DNA of 64,000 nt, from NCBI GenBank assembly GCA_965261535.1, contig OZ253469.1, positions 2,046,001 through 2,110,000 on the forward strand, in the 5' to 3' direction. A program made the position numbers and the translations under genes. Of this stretch, positions 30,253-38,646 are shown one piece after another (positions within the stretch are counted from its first letter, which is position 1; each line of letters opens with the position of its first letter). The notes beneath the pieces were generated by a model. The model did no database searches. It worked only from the letters and a program-made list of their open reading frames with translations, and was not told the origin of the DNA. The stretch is from VXNE01 sp965261535 (GTDB taxonomy: Bacteria > Pseudomonadota > Gammaproteobacteria > Pseudomonadales > Azotimanducaceae).

Positions 30253-32684
30253 GCGATCTCCTCCTAAAGGAATTGGACATCACCAATTTTCGGAGCATTC
30301 GTGGCCACGTCCACGTCCCGCTTGATGCGAAGGTCGTGCTCATTCATGGCGAGAATGGCGTGGGCAAGACGAGCCTTCTCTCGGCAATCGAACTCGCGCT
30401 AACGGGGAGCGTTCAGTCGCTCTTGCGCGCCGATTCTGATTACGAGCAGCAGTTGCTGCATCGATCCAGCAACCGCGGCCACGTCACCGTCATAACCACC
30501 GGAGTCAATAGCGAGCAGCGGTACGAAGCGCTTCTCGACGAAGAAAAGGGAGCGCATTCAGTCAATGCGCTCGAAAAACCGCTCGCCGCGTTCTTCGGAG
30601 AACGAACCTATTTGCCGCAGTCCCTACTCGGACAGCTCCTGCAGATCTATCAGGAATCAGGATCAGACCTGGACTCCCCGCTCGCAAAATTCGTGGGTGA
30701 TCTACTCGGTCTTGATCGGCTCGACGCCCTCGAGGCCGGCCTGAAACCACTGACCGACGTGCGCAATGTCCGCAAGGTCGTGGACGGGTGGTCACAGGCC
30801 GAGATCGAAAAGAGCCGTCTTGATAGCCTTCGCGAGGATCAACGGAAGGCGCGCACCGATGTGGCTGAGACGCTCCAAGTGGCGATGGAGGAGCTTGCCG
30901 AAATCTGTTCGACCCTAGAGCTTTCAGTTGAAGTTCGCGATCAGACGCTTGAACTCCTGGCTACCGACTTCCGGGAGAATGGCGATGAGGAAACGTTCGC
31001 TCGGCTTACGGATCAGCGTCGACGTCTGGCCTCGATCCAGCGGGAATTGGCAGATCTGGATTCTCGCGCCATGCAGGATGGCGCCCTTTCGTCCACCGCA
31101 GCTGTAAAGGCGCGTTCCGCCTATGCTTCATGGGAGGAAGAGCACGGCGCGCGCATCGCTGCATTGCGGAGCCGGATCGAGACGCTCCTGCCGTTAGCGT
31201 CACTGCCAATCGATCATGAAGCGTTTGGCGAAAAGGCGCTAACGCTGCTTCGCAGCGAATGCAAGCAGGTCACCGACCAAGCAGAACAAGCACGCCTAGA
31301 TCTTCACCGGCTCACTAGAGCACAGGGGGAACTCGGTGTCGCCCACCAACAGCGCGAAACCATTGACGAGGAGATATCGCGTAGTCCCAAGAGTGGTGGA
31401 AGGCTTAGCGTCCTTCTATCGGAACTTAGCTCCTATGTCGATGGCGATGTGTGCCCGGTATGCGACCGCCATTTCATCGAGCTTGAGAGTGGCCTTCTTG
31501 CGAACCATTTGCACGATAAGGTGCACCGCTTATCGGCTTCAGCGGAGCGGATGCTTGCGCTTGGGCGGTCTCGTAACGAGCAACAAGTTATCGCGGAACA
31601 GCTTGAAACCGAGATCGAGGCACTCGAGGCTCGGGTACTGGATCCGAAGTCCTTGGCCGCCCTCGATCGGCAGAACGCGGTACTCAACCAAGCCGTAATG
31701 GAACTGGACGCGTTGACTGCGACGCTGGCTCAAGGGTCCCGGCTGCGCGCAAGTGATGTGGCCGCACGCCGGGCTGTCAGAGAAGCGCATTCACGTGATG
31801 TCGCGCTCGTAGAAGCGAGAGAAATGCTGAACGAGTTTGCGCTGGCACTGGGGACGGTTGGCGTCGCGGAGGAAGAGCCAATCAACTCGGCGGCTTCGCG
31901 TCTGGAAAACTTGCTTAGGGACGAGTGGATGCGACTAGAGGAGCGCCTTAACCTACGGCGCAGGGCTAACGACCTCCTCGGAACAATCCACAGCAACATG
32001 GCGCGGCGAGCAGAAATTGATTCACTTCTCGCCGGTTACCAGCAAATGTGGCAGCGTGCTGATGAGGCGCTGCAGCGTGCGCAGACGTTACGCGAGCAAG
32101 GAATTTCGATCCGCAAAGCGGTCGATACGGTGCGCTCCGACATCATCCGAGGCGAGTTCAACGACCGGCTCAATCGAGTGTGGCGGGACTTGTTTATACG
32201 CTTAGCGCCCGACGAGCCGTTCGTGCCCGCGTTCCGAATCCCGCGATCAGGCACGCAGCGGCTGCAGCCAAAGCTCATCACCAAGTATCGGGAGAGAGAC
32301 GAGACTGGTGGTACGCCGGGAGCCATGTTGAGTGCGGGCAATCTCAACACAGCCGCACTGACACTATTCATTGCCTTGCATTTGTCAGTGCCCAAGACAC
32401 TTCCTTGGCTGATTTTCGACGATCCGGTTCAGTCGATGGACGACATGCATGTCGCCCATTTCGCGTCGCTGCTTCGGACCCTGTCAAAGGAGCATGGGCG
32501 ACAAGTCATGATTTCCGTACATGATCGTCAGCTGTTCGAGTATCTGAGACTTGAGCTCAGTCCTGCGTTCGTGGATGACAGCTTACTGACGCTCGAGCTG
32601 TTCCGGAGGGGGCGGCAGGATACACTTTGCGTTCCGAAACGGCTGCGCTTCCAAGAGGAGACAGCGGTGCAAATGGTGGCCTGA
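30249..32684 (+). CDS. SMC/Rad50-like ATPase with zinc hook
   Basis: 811 residues. Walker A GENGVGKT at 34-41 near the N-terminus, a long coiled coil broken by a CPVC zinc hook (Cys402 and Cys405), a C-terminal signature LSAGNLNTAAL, and Walker B WLIFDDP (Asp724, Asp725) with a D-loop QSMDD. The layout is that of Rad50/SbcC, but the protein is shorter and lies in an effector operon, as LmuB of Lamassu or DdmC do. Such ATPases sense unusual DNA ends or plasmid/phage DNA. Ends 88 bp before acs. Confidence 0.85.
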   Translation: MSDLLLKELDITNFRSIRGHVHVPLDAKVVLIHGENGVGKTSLLSAIELALTGSVQSLLRADSDYEQQLLHRSSNRGHVTVITTGVNSEQRYEALLDEEKGAHSVNALEKPLAAFFGERTYLPQSLLGQLLQIYQESGSDLDSPLAKFVGDLLGLDRLDALEAGLKPLTDVRNVRKVVDGWSQAEIEKSRLDSLREDQRKARTDVAETLQVAMEELAEICSTLELSVEVRDQTLELLATDFRENGDEETFARLTDQRRRLASIQRELADLDSRAMQDGALSSTAAVKARSAYASWEEEHGARIAALRSRIETLLPLASLPIDHEAFGEKALTLLRSECKQVTDQAEQARLDLHRLTRAQGELGVAHQQRETIDEEISRSPKSGGRLSVLLSELSSYVDGDVCPVCDRHFIELESGLLANHLHDKVHRLSASAERMLALGRSRNEQQVIAEQLETEIEALEARVLDPKSLAALDRQNAVLNQAVMELDALTATLAQGSRLRASDVAARRAVREAHSRDVALVEAREMLNEFALALGTVGVAEEEPINSAASRLENLLRDEWMRLEERLNLRRRANDLLGTIHSNMARRAEIDSLLAGYQQMWQRADEALQRAQTLREQGISIRKAVDTVRSDIIRGEFNDRLNRVWRDLFIRLAPDEPFVPAFRIPRSGTQRLQPKLITKYRERDETGGTPGAMLSAGNLNTAALTLFIALHLSVPKTLPWLIFDDPVQSMDDMHVAHFASLLRTLSKEHGRQVMISVHDRQLFEYLRLELSPAFVDDSLLTLELFRRGRQDTLCVPKRLRFQEETAVQMVA

Positions 32685-32772
32685 GACGGGATGATCTACC
32701 CCAACCGGTGATGCATCTAATGGTATATGGCCTTTTGGCCGACCCAGCTACGGCGCGACAAGAAAGGACAGC

Positions 32773-34701
32773 ATGGCGACGATCTACCCGGTTCCGGAAG
32801 ATTTCAGACGCGAAGCGCACATCGACCGCGAGAAATACCGGGAGATGTATCAGCGTTCCCTTGCTGACCCGCAGGGATTCTGGGCGGAGCAGGCCGAGCA
32901 GATCGATTGGATTCAGAAGTGGCATACGCTATCGGAAAGCGACTTCCCCAGTGGTCGCATAGCATGGTTCCAGGGCGCGAGACTGAACGCGTCCTACAAC
33001 TGCATCGACCGACACCTCCCCCAACGGGCCGAGCAGGTGGCAATCATCTGGGAAGGCGACGACCCCAACGAATCCCTTTCGATCACCTACCGGCAACTGC
33101 GCGACGAAGTGTCGCGACTCGCCAACGCGCTGAAGCAACGAGGCGTAGAAAAGGGCGATCGCGTCTGCATCTACATGCCGATGGTGCCGCAGGCGGCGTA
33201 TGCAATGTTGGCATGCGCGCGCATCGGCGCCGTGCACTCCGTGGTATTCGGCGGTTTCTCGCCGCATTCGCTCAGGGAGCGCATCCTGGACTCGGATTGC
33301 CGAGTGGTGATCACGGCAGACCAGGGGATTCGGGGCGGTCGCGTTGTCCCCCTGAAGGAAAACACCGAACAGGCGCTGGCCGAGTGCCCCAACGTGCATA
33401 CGGTTCTCACCGTGCGCCGCACCGGCGGCGAGATTCCGTGGCGCGCGGGTCGCGATGTCTGGTACCACGAACTGGTGGATGGCCAATCCGGGCAGTGTGA
33501 ATGCGAGTCGATGGACGCCGAGGACCCGCTATTCATTCTCTACACCTCCGGCAGCACCGGAACACCGAAGGGCGTGCAGCACAGCACGGGCGGCTACCTG
33601 CTGTACGCGGCCATGACCCACCGACTCGTATTCGATTATCACGACGGTGATATCTACTGGTGCACGGCCGACGTGGGTTGGATTACCGGACATTCATATA
33701 TCGTCTATGGGCCCCTCGCCAACGGCGCAACAACGTTGATGTTCGAGGGCGTGCCCACCTATCCGGACGCGTCCAGGGCCTGGCAGGTGGTCGACAAGCA
33801 CGGTGTGAGCATCTTCTATACGGCGCCTACCGCCATCCGGCAACTCATTGCGCAAGGCGACGCCTACGTAACGTCAACATCACGCGCATCGCTCAGGGTG
33901 CTGGGGACCGTCGGGGAGCCGATCAACCCAGAGGTGTGGGAGTGGTACCACGAAGTGGTCGGTGATCGCCGCTGTCCCGTCGTCGATACCTGGTGGCAGA
34001 CGGAAACCGGCGGCATCATGATTGCGCCGCTTCCCGGCGCCACCGATCTGAAGCCAGGATCGGCGACGTTGCCGTTCTTCGGTGTGCAACCGGCATTGCT
34101 CGACGGCGATGGCAAGCGGATCGACACCGTGGAGGCATCCGGCAGCCTGGCGATTGCCGCATCATGGCCGGGGCAGATTCGCACCGTCTACGGCGACCAT
34201 AGCCGCGTCGTCGACACCTACTATGCCCAACATCCCGGCTATTACCTTACCGGCGATGCCGCACGTCGCGATGCGGACGGGTACTACTGGATAACGGGGC
34301 GCACGGACGACGTGTTGAACGTCTCCGGGCACCGCCTCGGCACGGCGGAAGTGGAAAGCGCCCTTGTCTTGCATCCGTCCGCGGCCGAAGCCGCGGTCGT
34401 GGGATTTCCTCATGCGATCAAGGGCGAAGGCATCTATGCGTATGTCACGTTGATGGTGGGCACCGACGATGACCCGGAGAAACTGCGTTCCGAACTGATT
34501 CAGCTTGTGCGGCAGGAGATCGGACCATTCGCGCGACCCGACGTCATCCAGTTTGCTCCCGGCTTGCCGAAAACGCGCTCCGGCAAGATCATGCGCCGGA
34601 TCCTGCGCAAGATCGCCGCCGGCGACTTCGAGGACCTGGGCGACACCAGCACCCTGGCCGAACCCGCCGTCGTCGACGACCTTGTACGCAACCGCGCCTG
34701 A
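32773..34701 (+). CDS. acs: Acetyl-CoA synthetase
   Basis: Activates acetate to acetyl-CoA through acetyl-AMP. 642 residues. The adenylate-forming signature YTSGSTGTPKG and the WWQTETGG and YYLTGDAARRD motifs are present; the C-terminal PKTRSGKIMRR carries the lysine whose acetylation usually switches the enzyme off. AAAGGA precedes the ATG. Convergent with pnp with only 16 bp between the stops and no clear terminator. Confidence 0.96.
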   Translation: MATIYPVPEDFRREAHIDREKYREMYQRSLADPQGFWAEQAEQIDWIQKWHTLSESDFPSGRIAWFQGARLNASYNCIDRHLPQRAEQVAIIWEGDDPNESLSITYRQLRDEVSRLANALKQRGVEKGDRVCIYMPMVPQAAYAMLACARIGAVHSVVFGGFSPHSLRERILDSDCRVVITADQGIRGGRVVPLKENTEQALAECPNVHTVLTVRRTGGEIPWRAGRDVWYHELVDGQSGQCECESMDAEDPLFILYTSGSTGTPKGVQHSTGGYLLYAAMTHRLVFDYHDGDIYWCTADVGWITGHSYIVYGPLANGATTLMFEGVPTYPDASRAWQVVDKHGVSIFYTAPTAIRQLIAQGDAYVTSTSRASLRVLGTVGEPINPEVWEWYHEVVGDRRCPVVDTWWQTETGGIMIAPLPGATDLKPGSATLPFFGVQPALLDGDGKRIDTVEASGSLAIAASWPGQIRTVYGDHSRVVDTYYAQHPGYYLTGDAARRDADGYYWITGRTDDVLNVSGHRLGTAEVESALVLHPSAAEAAVVGFPHAIKGEGIYAYVTLMVGTDDDPEKLRSELIQLVRQEIGPFARPDVIQFAPGLPKTRSGKIMRRILRKIAAGDFEDLGDTSTLAEPAVVDDLVRNRA

Positions 34702-34717
34702 TCGGCGCGGCAATCAC

Positions 34718-36802
34718 TCAAACGGCGTAGTTGGGAAGTTCCTTCATGGACAGCCTGATGCGACCTCGCTGGTCGACATCCAGCACGACCACGTCCACAT
34801 CCTGACCTTCCTCCAAGTAGTCCGTTACCTTTTCCACCCGCTCCTGGGCGATCTCCGAGATGTGCAACAGGCCGTCCTTGCCGGGGAGAATGTTCACGAA
34901 AGCGCCGTAGTTCTCGATACGCGCGACCTTGCCGTTGTAGATCTTGCCGATCTCCGCTTCGGCGGTGATTTCCTCGATCCGGGCAACCGCGGCATCCTTG
35001 GCTTCCTTGTCTTCAGCGTAGATGCGCACCGTACCGTCATCTTCGACATCGACCGTCGCGCCGGTCTCTTCCACAATGCCCTTGATGGTCGCACCGCCCT
35101 TGCCGATGATGTCGCGGATCTTCTCCGGATGCACCTTGAGCGCCACCATCGAGGGTGCATGCTCCGACATCGACTCGCGCGCGACGGCGAGGACCTTGTT
35201 CATTTCACCCAGGATGTGCAAACGCGCATCGAGCGCCTTCTCCAACGCGGTTTCCATTATTTCTTCGGTGATGCCGTCGATCTTGATGTCCATCTGGAGC
35301 GCGGTGATGCCGTCGGCGGTGCCCGCGACCTTGAAATCCATGTCGCCGAGGTGGTCCTCGTCGCCAAGAATGTCCGTGAGCACCGAAAACCGGTCGCCGT
35401 CCTTCACCAAACCCATGGCAACGCCGGCAACCGGCGCCCGCACAGGCACGCCGGCATCCATCAGTGCGAGGGACGCCCCGCATACGCTCGCCATGGAACT
35501 CGATCCGTTGCTTTCCGTGATCTCCGACACGACCCGAATCGTGTAGGGAAAGTTCTCAAGATCGGGCAATACAGCGCCGATGCCTCGACGGGCCAGGCGG
35601 CCATGGCCGATTTCCCGTCGTTTCGGACCACTCATGAAGCCGGTTTCGCCAACGCTGTAAGGCGGGAAGTTGTAGTGCAACATGAACTGGTCGTTATAGG
35701 TGCCCTTCAGCGCTTCGATCCTGGCCGCATCCCGTAGCGTACCCAGGGTCGTCACGACGATGGCCTGCGTTTCGCCGCGCGTGAATATCGCCGAGCCGTG
35801 TGTTCTCGGCAGAATCCCGACCTCGACTTCGATCGGCCGCACGGTATCCAGATCACGACCGTCGATGCGCGGTTCGCCACCCAGAATGCGTTCGCGCACG
35901 AAGGACTTTTCGAGCCTGGCGAACGCATCGCCGACATCGCCGCGTTCGATCTCTTCGCCGGATATCTCGTCGATGGCCTCTGCGCGCAACGCCCCAACGC
36001 GAGTCTGGCGCGCCTGCTTGTCGGTAATGAGATACGCCTCTCCAAGTTCTTGTCCGACCTTCGCGCCAAGGCGCTCGAGCAGCGCGCTGTCTTCCGCCGG
36101 TGCCTGCCACTCCCATCTCGGCTTGCCAGCCTGCGCCGTGAGCGCGTTGATCGCCTCAATCGCCACCTGCATCTCCTGGTGCGCGAAGAGTACCCCGCCG
36201 AGCATCTGGTCTTCCGTCAACTCCTGCGCTTCGGACTCCACCATAAGCACGGCAGAGGCCGTTCCCGCCACGACCATGTTGAGCGACGAACCTTCCAGCG
36301 CTCCATGACCCGGATTCAGGACGTATCCGCCATCGTCCAAACCGACCCTGGCCGCGCCGATGGGTCCCGCGAAGGGCACGCCAGACAACGAAAGCGCAGC
36401 GGAAGCCCCGATCATGGAAACGATGTCCGGATCCATATCTCGCTCTGCGGACATCACGGTGCAGATCACCTGGACCTCGTTCATGAACCCCTTCGGAAAC
36501 AGCGGCCGAATCGGCCTATCGATCAGGCGGCATGTGAGAACCTCCTTCTCGCTGGGGCGTCCCTCTCGGCGAAAAAAGCCACCGGGAATCTTGCCGCCGG
36601 CGTAGGTCCTCTCTTCGTAGTTCACGGTTAGTGGGAAAAACCCCTGGTCGGGACGTCCCTCCTTCTCGGCAACAGCGGTACACAACACGACCGTGTCGCC
36701 CATCGACGCGAGCACGCTGCCCGACGCCTGTTTGGCGACCCGGTTCGTCTCGAGAACCACCTTGTGGTTGCCAAATTGAAATTCCTGTCTTATTGGATTC
36801 AC
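34718..36802 (-). CDS. pnp: Polyribonucleotide nucleotidyltransferase (PNPase)
   Basis: 3'-5' phosphorolytic exoribonuclease of the RNA degradosome. 694 residues: two RNase PH domains with an all-helical linker, then a KH domain (IIGKGGATIKGI) and an S1 domain (GKVARIENYGAFVNILPGKDGLLH region). The active-site region GGKIPGGFFRREGRPSE is intact. It follows rpsO on the same strand, the universal gammaproteobacterial pair. Confidence 0.97.
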   Translation of the reverse strand: MNPIRQEFQFGNHKVVLETNRVAKQASGSVLASMGDTVVLCTAVAEKEGRPDQGFFPLTVNYEERTYAGGKIPGGFFRREGRPSEKEVLTCRLIDRPIRPLFPKGFMNEVQVICTVMSAERDMDPDIVSMIGASAALSLSGVPFAGPIGAARVGLDDGGYVLNPGHGALEGSSLNMVVAGTASAVLMVESEAQELTEDQMLGGVLFAHQEMQVAIEAINALTAQAGKPRWEWQAPAEDSALLERLGAKVGQELGEAYLITDKQARQTRVGALRAEAIDEISGEEIERGDVGDAFARLEKSFVRERILGGEPRIDGRDLDTVRPIEVEVGILPRTHGSAIFTRGETQAIVVTTLGTLRDAARIEALKGTYNDQFMLHYNFPPYSVGETGFMSGPKRREIGHGRLARRGIGAVLPDLENFPYTIRVVSEITESNGSSSMASVCGASLALMDAGVPVRAPVAGVAMGLVKDGDRFSVLTDILGDEDHLGDMDFKVAGTADGITALQMDIKIDGITEEIMETALEKALDARLHILGEMNKVLAVARESMSEHAPSMVALKVHPEKIRDIIGKGGATIKGIVEETGATVDVEDDGTVRIYAEDKEAKDAAVARIEEITAEAEIGKIYNGKVARIENYGAFVNILPGKDGLLHISEIAQERVEKVTDYLEEGQDVDVVVLDVDQRGRIRLSMKELPNYAV

Positions 36803-36829
36803 TTCTTTCTTTCTCCTGTTGACGTGCTT

Positions 36830-37099
36830 CTAGCGCCTCAGTCCGAGTTGCTGAATCAACGCCGTGTATCTTCCACTGTCCTTGCTTTTCAAGTAGTCGA
36901 GCAACTTCCTTCGTTGGTTCACCATGCGAATCAAACCCCTGCGGGAATGATGGTCCTTGGCGTGCTCGCGAAAGTGCGCCTGCAACGAGTTGATGTTGTG
37001 CGTAAGGAGCGCCACCTGGACTTCCGGCGAACCGGTGTCGTTGTCACTTCGCTGGTGCTCCTTGACGATCTCATGTTTGGTTTCTGCCGTCAGCGCCAT
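36830..37099 (-). CDS. rpsO: 30S ribosomal protein S15
   Basis: 89-residue primary 16S-binding protein. ETGSPEVQ-equivalent DTGSPEVQVALLT and the C-terminal RRKLLDYL are diagnostic. ATG 37099 is chosen because GGAGAAAAGGAA lies before it; an earlier in-frame start at 37114 would remove this site. Confidence 0.97.
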   Translation of the reverse strand: MALTAETKHEIVKEHQRSDNDTGSPEVQVALLTHNINSLQAHFREHAKDHHSRRGLIRMVNQRRKLLDYLKSKDSGRYTALIQQLGLRR

Positions 37100-37163
37100 T
37101 TCCTTTTCTCCCAAAATCTTGCGGTCCGTCGCTTTTTCACTGTCTCAATCACCGTGTTCTCGT

Positions 37164-38123
37164 TCAATTCGCGGGAAGCAGCCGTCTCGGTGCCACGCGG
37201 CCATCGTCGAGGACTTCGCCCACGCCCAGAAACCGTGCACCGTTGTCTTCCGAAATCTCGGGCGAGGAAGCTTCGCACAGCCGCACCCACCCCGCAGTGG
37301 GTGCATGTGGCACGATAACGGGTTGTCCTTGCCGCAAATAGTAGGCCGCGTCGCCCGTCAAAGTAACCTGAGGCCATTGTTGAACCGCACTGGACACCGG
37401 CTGCAGCCTGGCGTCCAGTTGTTTCCTGTCGTTCGCTTCCGGGATCTCGCCATCCGACGCGGTGAGCATCTCGAACGTCACCAAGTCATGCTCGCCAAAA
37501 GGTCCCGCCATGGTTCGTCGGAGTGCTATGACATGCGCGCCGCATCCCAACGACTCGCCGAGATCATCGACGATGGTGCGTACATACGTGCCTTTGCTGC
37601 AATGAATGTCGAGCGTGAGTTCGTCGCCGGCGAATTCCCGGATCACGCTGGAATAAACCGTCACCGATCTGGCCTTTCGCTCTACCTCGATTCCCTGTCG
37701 CGCGAGTTTGTATAGGGGTTGACCCTGGTGTTTGACCGCCGAAAACATCGACGGTACCTGCTGGATTTCGCCACGGTACGCATCGAGTGCCTTGTCCGCC
37801 GTTGCCCTGGTCAGTCTGCCGACCGGCCGTTCGCGCACGACTTTTCCGTCCGCATCTCCGCTGTCCGTGCTCACGCCCAGGACGACTCGCGCCGTGTACT
37901 TCTTGTCGGAGTCCAACAGATAACGCGAGAACCTGGTCGCCTCGCCGAAACATAGCGGCAGCACCCCGGTCGCCAGCGGATCGAGGCTTCCGGTATGGCC
38001 TACCTTGCGCGCGGCGAAGAGTCGCTTGGCTTTCTGCACCGCTTCGTTGGAACTCAGGCCCCGCGGCTTGTCCAGCACCATGATGCCATTCACATCCCGG
38101 CCCCGAGGCCGTCTGCGTGCCAT
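37164..38123 (-). CDS. truB: tRNA pseudouridine-55 synthase
   Basis: Makes pseudouridine 55 in the T-loop of tRNAs. 319 residues. GHTGSLDPLATG contains the catalytic Asp; KKYTARVVLG, VPSMFSAVKHQGQPLYKLAR and GTYVRTIVDDLG are family blocks. The start overlaps the rbfA stop by one base, so the pair is translationally coupled. Confidence 0.96.
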   Translation of the reverse strand: MARRRPRGRDVNGIMVLDKPRGLSSNEAVQKAKRLFAARKVGHTGSLDPLATGVLPLCFGEATRFSRYLLDSDKKYTARVVLGVSTDSGDADGKVVRERPVGRLTRATADKALDAYRGEIQQVPSMFSAVKHQGQPLYKLARQGIEVERKARSVTVYSSVIREFAGDELTLDIHCSKGTYVRTIVDDLGESLGCGAHVIALRRTMAGPFGEHDLVTFEMLTASDGEIPEANDRKQLDARLQPVSSAVQQWPQVTLTGDAAYYLRQGQPVIVPHAPTAGWVRLCEASSPEISEDNGARFLGVGEVLDDGRVAPRRLLPAN

Positions 38124-38509
38124 CAGTCGCGGCGCGACCGGGAATCAAGCGCCACGGCCTCCTCGATCAACGCTTCGAGTAGGGGACCCGATTCGAGTAA
38201 ATCGTCATAGTGGAATCGCAAGCTCGGAGTTTTCCGCAAGCCGTTGCGTTCCGCGACCTTGGAACGAATGAACCCCGCCGCATTCTGCAAGGCACCGATG
38301 AGGCTGGCTCGATCAGCATCGGTGGCCGCCGACAGCGAACTCACATAGACATCGGCGACTGACAGGTCGCGACTGACACGGACATCCGTGATGCTCATCA
38401 ACTCGAAACGCGGGTCGGCGGCGCCGCGAAGCAGTATTCGCGACAACTCTTCCCGCATGAACGCGCCTACTCGGAGTCCGCGTTCGCTATCTCGCATCTC
38501 CGTCGCCAT
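38123..38509 (-). CDS. rbfA: Ribosome-binding factor A
   Basis: 128-residue KH-type factor for 30S maturation at low temperature. Recognised by REELSRILLRGAADPR, the VTDVRVSRDLS-like strand (ITDVRVSRDLSVADVYVS) and LRFHYDD. Sits between infB and truB as usual, 137 bp after infB. Confidence 0.94.
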   Translation of the reverse strand: MATEMRDSERGLRVGAFMREELSRILLRGAADPRFELMSITDVRVSRDLSVADVYVSSLSAATDADRASLIGALQNAAGFIRSKVAERNGLRKTPSLRFHYDDLLESGPLLEALIEEAVALDSRSRRD

Positions 38510-38646
38510 AAGACCCTAGCCCGTCAAGCCTCCTTCAGAGCCGAGCGACACGTCGACGTTCACGACTTGCCAACATTGGTAGGCACACTTGAAACTGAAA
38601 AACATTTGGCTACTCGCCTAGCGGCTTGGTGAAATATCCGGGCCAG

